A DNA stretch of 64,000 bases from Clostridia bacterium. GTDB lineage: Bacteria > Bacillota > Clostridia > Lachnospirales > Lachnospiraceae. The notes below the pieces were generated by a model that worked only from the letters and a program-made list of their open reading frames with translations, ran no database searches and was not told where the DNA came from. Within the stretch, counting starts at the first letter, position 1; each line of letters opens with the position of its first letter. The translations under genes and the position numbers were made by a program. Positions 27,228 through 36,242 of the stretch are shown here, piece by piece. The stretch spans positions 1 through 64,000 of the forward strand of contig CAJTAK010000001.1 of the NCBI GenBank assembly GCA_910574255.1, read 5' to 3'.

Positions 27228-28913
27228 ATGGCACGAACAAAAAACAGAGGGTATCAGCAGACTTTGGCCCCTACCTATACAGCCCGGCTTTGGAAAATGG
27301 GCGGCTACATCCGGCTTTCCCGAGAGGATTTACAGAAAATCAACCGTGGCCTTGACGATAGCAACAGCGTGAAAAACCAGCGCGACATCCTCAACGATTT
27401 TCACCATAACCACATTGACGAGTTTGAAAGCTATATCGAGTATGTGGATGACGGCCACACGGGAACCGATACGGAGCGCGAAAGTTTCCAGCGGCTCTTG
27501 GGCGATGTGATGAGCGGGAAAATCAACTGCGTTGTGGTGAAAGACCTTTCCCGTTTCGCCCGGAATTACAGCGACGCTGGCAGTCTGATTGACAACCTTT
27601 TTGTGCAGATGGGCGTCCGCTTTATCAGCTTGGCCGAGGGCGTGGACAGCTACCTAAACCCGGACAGCGTGAACAGCATTATCGTTCCGATAACAAACGT
27701 GATGAACGACCAGTATTGTTATCAGACTTCAAAGAAAATCCGGCAGGTTTTCGATTACAAGCGGCGCAACGGCCAGTACATAGGCTCTTTTGCTCCCTAC
27801 GGCTACATAAAAGACCCCAAAGACAAGCACCAGCTAATCGTTGACCCGGAGGCCGCTGAAACCGTCAAAAAGATATACGAGATGTGCCTGCAAGGTACGG
27901 CCAAACTTCAAATTGTGATGTATCTGAATGACCACGGCATACCCAGCCCCACGGCATACAGAAAGCTAAAGGGCCTGCCCTACTCCCCGGCTATATCGGA
28001 CGCTCCCATGTGGGGGAACAAGATTATAACGGATATTCTCAGAAATCCTATTTACACCGGGGATTTAGTACAAGGCCGCCGCCGGGTGAAAAGCTACAAG
28101 GTACACCAGATTGAGGCTGTGCCGGAGGAAGAATGGGTGCGCGTCCCCGATACCCATGAGGCAATCATCACCCACGAAACCTTTGAACGGGTGCAGGAAC
28201 TTCTGAAACGCGACACCCGGACGGCCCCTAAAAAGCGGGAGCTCCATTTATTCAGCGGCTTTCTGAGGTGCGCTGACTGCGGCAAGGCCGTGACCCGGAG
28301 CCAGAGCGGGAAGAATGTATATTATTCCTGCTCCACTTACAAGAAACGCTCCCGGACAGCCTGCTCCATGCACTCTATCAAACACAACCGTTTAGAGGCC
28401 GCCGTTCTGTTCGCTATCCAGTATCAAGTGAGCACCGCCGTTTCCTACTCGGAAATAGTAGCCCGTATCAATGCGGCCCCGCTGAAAAAAAGTCAATCCC
28501 ACCGCCTTAACGACCAGATAGCCGCAAAGGAAAAGGAATTGACGAAAATCACCCGCTACAAGCAGTCACTGTATCAAGACTGGAAAGATGGGGAAATCTC
28601 CCAGCAGGAATACCGGGAAATGAAAGCCGATTATGAGCGGCAGGCCGCTGGGCTCTCGGATTTGCTGGCCCGGCTGACGGCTGAACGGAAACAGCTTTCA
28701 AACGGCGTTGACCAGCAACATCCTGCGCTGGTAGCCTTTGCGAAATATCAGAACATTGAAAAGCTGACCCGCGAAATCCTGATTGAATTGGTAGACCATA
28801 TCAAGATTTACGAAAACGGCAATATCGGCGTTCATTTTAAGTTTGCGGACGAGTTCCGCCGGATTGCCGAATACATTGAAATCAACACCACCGACACCGC
28901 CGAGGCGGGCTGA
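27228..28913 (+). CDS. Large serine recombinase (integrase of an integrative element)
   Basis: 561 residues. Resolvase domain at the N-terminus with the catalytic serine at residue 31 (GGYIRLSRED) and the VKDLSRFARN arginine motif; recombinase domain (SFAPYGYIKDPKDKHQLIVDP read in parts, about 175-290); zinc ribbon with CADC and a later CS...C pair (about 347-385); coiled-coil segment; and a C-terminal DUF4368-like end (YENGNIGVHFKF). Such enzymes insert and excise clostridial transposons at specific short sites. GGAAGGAGG gives a strong start. The gene directly after it is a decapitated radical SAM gene, so the element end must be within about 50 nt of the stop. Confidence 0.92.
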   Translation: MARTKNRGYQQTLAPTYTARLWKMGGYIRLSREDLQKINRGLDDSNSVKNQRDILNDFHHNHIDEFESYIEYVDDGHTGTDTERESFQRLLGDVMSGKINCVVVKDLSRFARNYSDAGSLIDNLFVQMGVRFISLAEGVDSYLNPDSVNSIIVPITNVMNDQYCYQTSKKIRQVFDYKRRNGQYIGSFAPYGYIKDPKDKHQLIVDPEAAETVKKIYEMCLQGTAKLQIVMYLNDHGIPSPTAYRKLKGLPYSPAISDAPMWGNKIITDILRNPIYTGDLVQGRRRVKSYKVHQIEAVPEEEWVRVPDTHEAIITHETFERVQELLKRDTRTAPKKRELHLFSGFLRCADCGKAVTRSQSGKNVYYSCSTYKKRSRTACSMHSIKHNRLEAAVLFAIQYQVSTAVSYSEIVARINAAPLKKSQSHRLNDQIAAKEKELTKITRYKQSLYQDWKDGEISQQEYREMKADYERQAAGLSDLLARLTAERKQLSNGVDQQHPALVAFAKYQNIEKLTREILIELVDHIKIYENGNIGVHFKFADEFRRIAEYIEINTTDTAEAG

Positions 28914-28937
28914 CCCCCGCCAAAGCATGAAATCCTT

Positions 28938-29540
28938 TTGACAGTGTGTTTTCCTAATAAAACGCAATCTTATGCAAAAGAGCATTTACCCAATGCAAAA
29001 ATGCTATTATATACGAATGGATTATTGCTGACAAAGGAACGGTTTCATAAATTAATTCCTAACATTGATAAAATGATTATTAATAACTATTCGGAGAAGC
29101 TGGAACTGCACAAAAATGTAAAAGAATTATTTGAATATATAAAAAGTGAGCCAGATTTGTCACAGAAAGATATTACAATACAGATTAGATATATCAAAGA
29201 AATTTTAACCAATAGAGCAGGGGGAGCGCCAAATAAAAAGGGGAAAAAAGTAATTAGAAAAGCATGTATTATGCCATTTACAGATTTTACAATTTATCCG
29301 AACGGAAGAGTGGGGCTATGCTGCAGTGATGCATTGGAGAAAACCTGTTATGGAAATGTAAGAAATGCCAGTATAAAAGAGATCTGGTACAGTGATGTAT
29401 ATAAAATGCTACGTGAAAAAATAGGGAAGGATAGGAGTTTATATGATTTTTGTAAAGGATGTGATTTTGTAGATGCAGGGATTCGGAATGGGTTTATGAA
29501 AGAAATGTTGAAGATGGGAGGTTCCGATAATGCAGTTTAA
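28938..29540 (+). pseudogene. Radical SAM/SPASM protein, 5' part missing
   Basis: About 190 residues of the C-terminal half of a radical SAM enzyme. From about 28965 the frame reads like the end of the barrel (YAKEHLPNAKMLLYTNGLLL), followed by a SPASM-type region with cysteines in RKACIMPFTDF, GLCCSDA and FCKGCDF. The CxxxCxxC that binds the radical SAM cluster should be further upstream and is absent; the sequence before 28965 belongs to the recombinase-bearing segment. The gene was cut by integration or by a later deletion, and no 5' half is found elsewhere in the window. AT-rich; overlaps the MBOAT gene by 11 nt, so it was part of that operon. Confidence 0.75.
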
Positions 29541-31139
29541 TTCGTATCTGTTTATCATGTTGTTTTTGCCGGTTTTTGTTCTGGGCTATTTCATCTTTAA
29601 CAGAAAAAATATATTAGCAGGAAAAATATATGTAATCATAGCCGGTATTATATTTTATATGTATGGTGGATGGGATATTGCGGTTGTATTGGGAATAAGT
29701 ATCGCGATAAATTTGATGTTTGCTCTTATTATCAGGGGGGGCAAACGTAACAAGAGCATTTTTTGTTCTGCTGCTATTTTATTGAATATTATTTTGCTCT
29801 TCTTTTATAAATACTTTAATTTTGTTGTAACTAACACAAATGCAATATTTAATAAGAAATTTAATGAAATAGAGCTGGCTTTACCGATAGGAATAAGCTT
29901 TTTTACATTTCAGCAAATTATGTATATTGTGGCGATATATAGAGATGAAATCGAAAAAGTTGATGTTGTTGATTACTTATCCTATATATTGTATTTTCCT
30001 AAATTGGTCATGGGACCTCTTATAGAAGCGAAAGATCTTATAAATCAACTAAATAACACAAAGCTTAAAAGAGTTAATTGGGACAACATTGCAAGTGGAT
30101 TGAAATTGTTCAGCTTTGGACTTTTTAAAAAGATGGTGTTAGCAGATACATTTTCTCGAGGCGTGTCTTGGGGATTTGCAAATATAGAGGCCGCAACTGC
30201 CGGTGATTTTTGGCTTGTAATGTTGTTTTATACTTTTGAAATCTATTTTGATTTCAGTGGATATACGGATATGGCCGTTGGTATTTCTACTATGATTAAT
30301 ATCTCTTTACCAATAAATTTTGATTCACCTTACAAAGCATTTTCTATAAGAGATTTTTGGAAAAGGTGGCATATATCTCTTACCAATTTTTTTACCAAAT
30401 ACATATATTTTCCGCTGGGTGGCAGCAAAAAAGGAAAGTTTAGAACGTATATCAATATTATGATGGTTTTTCTGCTGAGCGGTTTTTGGCATGGAGCAAA
30501 CTGGACATTTGTACTATGGGGATGTATTCACGGTATATTGCAAATAGCTGAAAGAATATTTAAGAGCATTTATGATAAACTTTTTGAAGTTGTAAAGTGG
30601 GGGTATACTTTTTTGGCTGTCAATTTGTTGTGGCTGCTTTTTAGATCTGAGACTATTGTTCAGTGGTCTCAATTACTAGTAGTCCGTATCGGAAATCCTT
30701 GTGCATATTTCCGGTCTATTTCTCCGATAGCACAGGTCAAAAAGCCTCGCCGTAGCACCACTACGTCTGCGTTTTTTGACCTGCACTCCCGGAAAAATAT
30801 CCTCAGAAATATGCACAAGGATTTCCGATACGGACTACTAGTGAAAATGTTCACTTTTTCGGATATGGCAATTAGTGATGGGCTAAAAAATTCTTTGGCT
30901 ATTCCTGAAAGTACATTTTTGTTTGATATATTAAAATTAACAGAATTAAATGCAAGATACGAGGATTCAGCATGCTGATTTTTATAATTGCAGGATTTGC
31001 AATATGCTTACTGCCTGATAACAATTATAAAGCCATAAAGAGAATGGGAATTATTAATATGTTTTTTTGTGCTATTGCATTTGTGTGGGGGATTTTATGC
31101 TTGAGCAGCGAATCGGTATTTGTATATTTTAATTTTTGA
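29530..31139 (+). pseudogene. MBOAT O-acyltransferase (AlgI/DltB-like), interrupted
   Basis: Polysaccharide O-acetyltransferase of the membrane-bound family. Multiple membrane helices, FDFSGYTDMAVGIS, FWKRWHISLT and the catalytic histidine in SGFWHGANW are intact. Two lesions follow. A 166-bp palindromic element sits at 30676-30841 and, because it adds 162 bp net, it leaves the frame open with 54 foreign residues. Then the frame ends at 30978, while the expected C-terminal tail (from ICLLPDNNYKA to VFVYFNF) is read in another frame up to 31139, so a one-base shift is likely near 30960-30975. The active-site half might still be made. Works with the DHHW-like gene downstream. Confidence 0.75.
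30676..30841. mobile_element. Palindromic CTAG-bounded element inside the MBOAT gene
   Basis: 166 bp with CTAG at 30676-30679 and 30838-30841. The outer 36 bp on each side are perfect inverted repeats (CTAGTAGTCCGTATCGG and so on); inner stems AGGTCAAAAA/TTTTTTGACCT and CGTAG/CTACG complete an almost full-length palindrome. Differs at only two positions from the copy at 58201. Removing it with one CTAG rejoins the MBOAT codons as SQLL-VKMF, which identifies CTAG as the target or its duplication. Confidence 0.85.
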
Positions 31140-31161
31140 CGTGAGGGAGAAGTAGAAGAGA

Positions 31162-32751
31162 ATGAAATCCAAACATTGGATAATTGGATATTTTGTATTT
31201 GCTATGACAATGCTTATTTTTGTTGGCATGTGGACTGTAAAGGTGGATCCGTTTTTTCATTATCATAAACCGGATACTTCAACTTATTTCTATTCCTTGA
31301 ATAATCAGCGCAGCCAAAATGACGGAATATCAAAGTATTTTGATTACCAGGGATTAATTACCGGGACCTCTATGGCAGAAAATTTTAAGACTTCAGAGGC
31401 AGAAGCCATTTTTGGGGGTACTTTTATAAAGGTTCCATATTCTGGTGGTTCTTATAAAGAAATAAATGATAATCTCAAAGTTGCCATATCACATAACAGA
31501 GATTTAAAAATTATAATTCGTGGATTGGATATGGGGAAGTTCCTTAATAATAAAGACTTTATGGCAGATTTGGGAACATATCCGACATATTTATATGATA
31601 ATAATATTTTTAATGATGTAAGGTATTTGTTTAATCGGGATGTAGTATTCTCAAGAGTTTATTCCATGGTACAAAGAAGTACGAATCTTTCTTCCAAAGC
31701 AGGAATTTCATCATTTGACGGTTATTCTAATTGGATGGGAAAGCATATATTTGGCATACGGACACTGTTTCCGAATGGAGTAGAGGTACAGGAGCCGGCA
31801 GAGGAGGTTGAATTGACTCAGGAAGAACGTAATATAATATTAGGAAATATCAAGCAAAATGTAACAGCTTTAGCAGCGGAGCATCCGGATGTGAAATTTT
31901 ATTATTTTTTTACCCCTTATAGCGCCGCCTGGTGGCAGTCTTTACTCGATGCAGGCATACTTAAGAAACAAATACAGGAAGAGAAAATTGTTATCGAAGA
32001 AATACTTAAGTATAACAATATAAAATTATATTCTTTTAATTGTCTTACAGATATTACAACAGATTTAAATAATTATAAAGATACGATACACTATGGTGAA
32101 TGGATTAATAGCTTAATGCTGAAGTATATGTATGATGAGGAATGCTTGATAACTGTAGACAATTATGAACAGTATCTTGATGAAGAATTACACTTTTACA
32201 CAACATACGATTACGCAAGGCTAAATGAACAGGAAGATTATACGAATGATTATTATGCGGCAGCATTGTTTAATGAGAAAATAAGCGGAATCAGCCCATA
32301 CAAAATGGATTTAAGTAATAACAGTAAAATAGATTTTTCTCATTCTGAAATATCAGATGCGCAATATAACGGAGATGCGGCAATATTATGTCAGGGCAGC
32401 TTGCAAAGAAATATGGGAAGTGAAGTATCAGTAAGTGATTATTTGAGGGATGTCGAATATGTGGGCTTCAGATTTAACATTGAGGATATTTCTTTGTATC
32501 GATACCTTGTGTTTTATGGGAAAAAAGAGACAAATCATGGTCAGCCAGGTGTATATATTTATAATGAAGCGGGGGATACGGTTAGTGAATATGTTATAAA
32601 TTATCAGGATTTAGATAATGAATGGCATCAATATTTGATAGATATATCAAATATTAGAGGAAAGGTTACGGTGATATTTAATGGAGGATATATTGATAAC
32701 ACAGGCAGCTCGGATTCGAAATATATTTTTAGTAATATTTCATTATATTAG
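31162..32751 (+). CDS. DHHW-like protein of a polysaccharide O-acetylation locus
   Basis: 529 residues. One N-terminal membrane helix (residues 5-25) then an extracytoplasmic domain with GLITGTSMAENF, the GTS block of SGNH-like hydrolases, and a later DTIHYGEWIN block that supplies the aspartate and histidine of the active site. The C-terminal 150 residues look like an added beta-rich domain. Such proteins pair with MBOAT acyltransferases to move acetyl groups onto exported glycans. Start follows GTGAGGGAG. AT-rich like the upstream remnants. With the MBOAT gene damaged its use is uncertain. Confidence 0.7.
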   Translation: MKSKHWIIGYFVFAMTMLIFVGMWTVKVDPFFHYHKPDTSTYFYSLNNQRSQNDGISKYFDYQGLITGTSMAENFKTSEAEAIFGGTFIKVPYSGGSYKEINDNLKVAISHNRDLKIIIRGLDMGKFLNNKDFMADLGTYPTYLYDNNIFNDVRYLFNRDVVFSRVYSMVQRSTNLSSKAGISSFDGYSNWMGKHIFGIRTLFPNGVEVQEPAEEVELTQEERNIILGNIKQNVTALAAEHPDVKFYYFFTPYSAAWWQSLLDAGILKKQIQEEKIVIEEILKYNNIKLYSFNCLTDITTDLNNYKDTIHYGEWINSLMLKYMYDEECLITVDNYEQYLDEELHFYTTYDYARLNEQEDYTNDYYAAALFNEKISGISPYKMDLSNNSKIDFSHSEISDAQYNGDAAILCQGSLQRNMGSEVSVSDYLRDVEYVGFRFNIEDISLYRYLVFYGKKETNHGQPGVYIYNEAGDTVSEYVINYQDLDNEWHQYLIDISNIRGKVTVIFNGGYIDNTGSSDSKYIFSNISLY

Positions 32752-32788
32752 TAATGAGACTGAGAAAATTTACGTTTCTATAAAATAA

Positions 32789-34253
32789 ACACTACTTTAC
32801 AACTTTTAAGCTAAGCTGTTTCTCTTAGACATAGCCTTTGCAAGGCTTTGATAAGAGCTGTTGATTTTATGTGGCTTTCGATGTTCTGCACCAAGTTTAC
32901 ATAAAATATCTGCCGCTTTATCTGCTCGCTGAGGGCAAACCTGAACTCCTGTACACTGTCACCTCTGTACTGTGACAATGTTTCTTCCATATAAGGCAGT
33001 AGTTTCATGGCGCAGTAGCTGATATTGATGAAATTCACCAGCATTTCCACCCCTTTCCGGCTGCGGACCATGTATGCGCATAACGACCAGAAAGATTTCT
33101 GCTCATAGTAACTTACTTCTATATTCCACCGGAACGAATACAGGAACAGGGGGATGTACGGCATCCCCCCGCTTCCCGTCCGGTTAAGTGGCGCTTTCTC
33201 CTGCCATGCACAAAAGATCTGCAGCTGCGCAGGGAAAATAGTGCTGAAAAACAGCCTTCTTGAGCCATTTTCCTTCCCGGTGCAGGTTACATAGGCCATA
33301 ACTTCCCGTGTCCCGAAGATATTTGTCAGCACACGGCGGTATCCCGTATAATAATCGCCCACCTTTTCGGCGGAAAGGATAAAGTCGCTGTCTATTGACA
33401 GACGGCAGCCATGTTTTGCCGGCCTGCCCTTTTTGCCTGTGGGCAAAGGTGCCAGATCATATATAACGGAATCTGCCCTTGCATTGCCGATCAGATCAAG
33501 GTTTTCATATTCCTCTACGACAGACACAAGATTCTGCTTTACATACCAGCTGTCACACAGGATGATGATATTCTTCTGCGCATGAAACTCCGGCATCACC
33601 TGGCGTACCATGGCTGAAGCCAGCTCCAGTTTTGATTCTTTCTTCTGCCGCATACGGTACCCAAGCGGGACGGCAAGGTAAGAGATCCTGTCCCGGTTCC
33701 ATACCGGTATACACAGCATGAGGCTGACAAAGCAGTGCCCGTTGAGGTAATTGGAACCATTATGCGCCGTATGGTCAAACAGTTTTGACACATCCTCAAA
33801 TTTCTTTCCGAACTTTGAGACCATGGTGTCATCTATGCACAGGAAGGGGGGCTGTGACCTCAGGTCTGCCGGAACCAGCCGCAGGGACAGCCTTGCGGTA
33901 ACATTCATAAAAACAGAGCAGTCCACTTTTGCATAAGAGCAAGCGTAGTAAAAAGCATTAAGCGATTTTGTAGTTATGCCAGACAAAAAATGTCTGTACA
34001 GGGAACGGATGGAATCTGCGGACTCCATCGCCAGCATTGCTAATACAAGTAAAAACAAGCTTTCTGCCGTAGGGGCGGCAAAAGCGGAAAAATAAACAGA
34101 AAAATATCGAAAAAGCCTGCCAATTATGTGTTTGTCGTTGTATAATAAGGTTGTCGTATGAGGTCACTTCTTTCGTGTATTTTGGTGTGCAAACTTATTA
34201 TACACTTAAAGTGTCTCATACGGCATTTCTTTTAAAAAGTTGTAAAGTGGTGT
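32789..34253 (-). mobile_element. Complete IS4-type insertion sequence with 7-bp target duplication
   Basis: 1465 bp. Terminal inverted repeats of about 21 bp begin ACACTACTTTACAAC at the left and end GTTGTAAAGTGGTGT at the right. AAAATAA is repeated at 32782-32788 and 34254-34260 as target duplication. One transposase on the minus strand. It lies 38 nt after the stop of the DHHW-like gene and seems recent because the ends and duplication are exact. Confidence 0.85.
32811..34058 (-). CDS. IS4-family DDE transposase, possibly 5'-frameshifted
   Basis: At least 415 residues. First catalytic Asp in FLCIDDTMVSKFG, second in IILCDSWYVKQN, and the YREK signature YSFRWNIEVSYYEQK with the catalytic Glu. 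The first ATG codons in the frame are inside LVLAMLAMES, and the frame is open further upstream to about 34115 without a start; another frame upstream (GTG at 34167, beginning TSYDNLIIQRQTHN) appears to be the true N-terminus. A single-base difference near 34117 would join them, so this copy may be inactive or may need frameshifting. The start given is the furthest TTG in frame. Confidence 0.75.
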   Translation of the reverse strand: MFLLVLAMLAMESADSIRSLYRHFLSGITTKSLNAFYYACSYAKVDCSVFMNVTARLSLRLVPADLRSQPPFLCIDDTMVSKFGKKFEDVSKLFDHTAHNGSNYLNGHCFVSLMLCIPVWNRDRISYLAVPLGYRMRQKKESKLELASAMVRQVMPEFHAQKNIIILCDSWYVKQNLVSVVEEYENLDLIGNARADSVIYDLAPLPTGKKGRPAKHGCRLSIDSDFILSAEKVGDYYTGYRRVLTNIFGTREVMAYVTCTGKENGSRRLFFSTIFPAQLQIFCAWQEKAPLNRTGSGGMPYIPLFLYSFRWNIEVSYYEQKSFWSLCAYMVRSRKGVEMLVNFINISYCAMKLLPYMEETLSQYRGDSVQEFRFALSEQIKRQIFYVNLVQNIESHIKSTALIKALQRLCLRETA

Positions 34254-34283
34254 AAAATAAATTAAAAAAATTATAGGCTTTGT

Positions 34284-34342
34284 AAAGAGGATATCTATTA
34301 AGTGGAGACATTAATGATTACATTTAAAATGATATCCTCTTT
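34284..34342 (+). terminator. Hairpin next to the insertion sequence
   Basis: AAAGAGGATATC (34284-34295) pairs with GATATCCTCTTT (34331-34342), followed by T residues; 35-nt loop. It probably ends the polysaccharide operon that preceded the IS insertion. Confidence 0.6.
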
Positions 34343-34384
34343 TTAGTGAGGCAAACAAATTAAAAGAAAATGGCTAGAATCCCT

Positions 34385-34412
34385 TTGAACTTCCCCCAAC
34401 ATCTGTTAAAAT
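34385..34412 (+). promoter_or_regulatory. Promoter of the AAA-ATPase gene
   Basis: TTGAAC (34385-34390), 16-nt spacer, TAAAAT (34407-34412), 55 nt before the start. Confidence 0.45.
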
Positions 34413-34466
34413 AAAAGTCAAGAGCTCTATAAACATCAGCAGATTCCGCAAGGGAGTGAAGCGATC

Positions 34467-36191
34467 ATGAAGACGACCAAAAACCTGCCCATCGGCATCG
34501 AGCATTTTGAAGAAATGCGCAGGGAAGACTTTTACTATGTAGATAAAACAGGGATGATAAAAGAACTGTTAGAAGATAAGGCAAAAGTGAACCTGTTCAC
34601 CAGGCCAAGAAGATTCGGGAAATCCCTGAATATGAATATGCTCCAATATTTCTTTGAGTACGGATGCGACAGCAGTCTCTTTAAAGATCTTACCATAGAA
34701 AAAGAGGAGAAGCTTTGCCAGGAATATATGGGAAAGTTCCCGGTGGTTTCAATTACCTTGAAAGGCGCAGGCTCAGGAAACTTTGAGAGAGCTCGGGGGA
34801 TGCTTTGTTCCATTATAGGGAATGAAGCGATAAGGTTTCCGTTTTTGAAGGAGAGTTCTCAGCTTTCTGATGAAGAAAAAGAGCAGTACAAGCAGCTTGT
34901 GAACGTAGATACAAGCGGCCAACAGGCATTTATTATGCCGGATGCGGTACTTGAGGATAGTCTTCGGACGCTGTGCCGTCTGCTCCGGAAGCATTATAAC
35001 CAGAAAGTAATTCTTTTGATTGACGAATATGATGTTCCCTTGGATAAGGCGCAGCATGATGGCTATTATGATGAGATGCTGAATTTGATAAGAGGAATGC
35101 TGGGGCAGGCATTGAAAACAAATGACAGCCTTCAGTTTGCCGTGCTGACGGGATGTTTGCGTGTTGCGAAGGAAAGCATTTTTACAGGTTTGAACAATTT
35201 AAGGGTTCTGTCGATAACCAGTTTGCAGTTTGACGAATATTTTGGTTTTACGGATCGAGAAGTTCGGGAGCTGCTGAAGTTTTATGGCCTGGAAAATAAA
35301 TATGACGCAATAAAAGAATGGTATGACGGATATCGGTTCGGAAATAAGGATGTCTACTGTCCGTGGGATGTGATTAATTATGTAAGTCTCCTGCGTGCGG
35401 ATCCGGGAGCCTCTCCGAAAGCCTTCTGGATCAATACCAGTGGAAATGATGTGATTCGGACCTTTCTTCGGATGGCAAAAGGCGGCGTGAAACGGGAGAT
35501 TGAGGAGTTGATCAATGGCGGGAAGGTTGTGAAGAAGCTGAATGAGGAATTAACCTACCGCGATTTATATAGCTGTATTGACAATCTCTGGAGTGTACTC
35601 TTTACTACAGGTTATCTGACAAGGCGGGGCAATATGACGGATGAAATCTGTGAGCTGGCAATTCCGAATTTTGAGATCCGAAAGATTTTTATGGAACAGG
35701 TAATGGAATGGTTCCAGGAAGAAGCCCGAAAAGATACACCCAGGCTGGATGCATTTTGCAGCGCATTTCCCAGGGGAGATGTAAAAACCATTGAGGAACA
35801 GCTGAACGCTTACCTCTTAAGAACCATCAGCATTCGGGATACTAATGTGCGGAAAAACAGAAAGGAAAACTTTTATCATGGTCTGCTGCTTGGTCTGCTG
35901 AGCCATATGCAGGACTGGTACATTGTATCCAATGCGGAGTCGGGAGAGGGCTACAGTGATATTTTGATAGAGATAGAAGAAGAGCAGATCGGAATTGTCA
36001 TAGAAGTGAAATATCCGGATGAGGACAGCCTGGAAGCCGGATGCCAAAAGGCTCTTGATCAGATTGAAAAAATGAGCTATGATGCCAGGCTTTTCCAGGA
36101 TGGAATGACCAGGATTTTGAAATACGGAATTGCATGCAGGAAGAAGAATTGTCTGGTGCGGCTTGGAGAATTGAATGAAGCGGCTGATTAA
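34467..36191 (+). CDS. AAA-ATPase-like protein with C-terminal DUF1703 nuclease-like domain
   Basis: 574 residues. N-terminal predicted AAA-ATPase domain: PIGIEHFEEMRREDFYYVDKT (read in parts), P-loop-like FTRPRRFGKSLNMNML near residue 50 and Walker B LLIDEYDVPLD near 190. C-terminal domain from about 430 has the PD-(D/E)XK core: GYSDILIEIEEE gives the Asp, and GIVIEVKYPD gives the ExK. This family is repeated in many gut anaerobes and has no settled function; links with mobile DNA or defence are only suggested. Own promoter. The fusion protein gene at 36243 starts 51 nt after it, so they may be cotranscribed. Confidence 0.85.
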   Translation: MKTTKNLPIGIEHFEEMRREDFYYVDKTGMIKELLEDKAKVNLFTRPRRFGKSLNMNMLQYFFEYGCDSSLFKDLTIEKEEKLCQEYMGKFPVVSITLKGAGSGNFERARGMLCSIIGNEAIRFPFLKESSQLSDEEKEQYKQLVNVDTSGQQAFIMPDAVLEDSLRTLCRLLRKHYNQKVILLIDEYDVPLDKAQHDGYYDEMLNLIRGMLGQALKTNDSLQFAVLTGCLRVAKESIFTGLNNLRVLSITSLQFDEYFGFTDREVRELLKFYGLENKYDAIKEWYDGYRFGNKDVYCPWDVINYVSLLRADPGASPKAFWINTSGNDVIRTFLRMAKGGVKREIEELINGGKVVKKLNEELTYRDLYSCIDNLWSVLFTTGYLTRRGNMTDEICELAIPNFEIRKIFMEQVMEWFQEEARKDTPRLDAFCSAFPRGDVKTIEEQLNAYLLRTISIRDTNVRKNRKENFYHGLLLGLLSHMQDWYIVSNAESGEGYSDILIEIEEEQIGIVIEVKYPDEDSLEAGCQKALDQIEKMSYDARLFQDGMTRILKYGIACRKKNCLVRLGELNEAAD

Positions 36192-36242
36192 ATTCACATT
36201 ATGCCAATAGCTGAAAAGCGGAAGAAAATGGGGGAGGAAAAT

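Noticed and set aside
25482-28970. Complete conjugative transposon
   Set aside because: No relaxase, coupling protein, type IV secretion or replication genes are present; only the recombination end remains.
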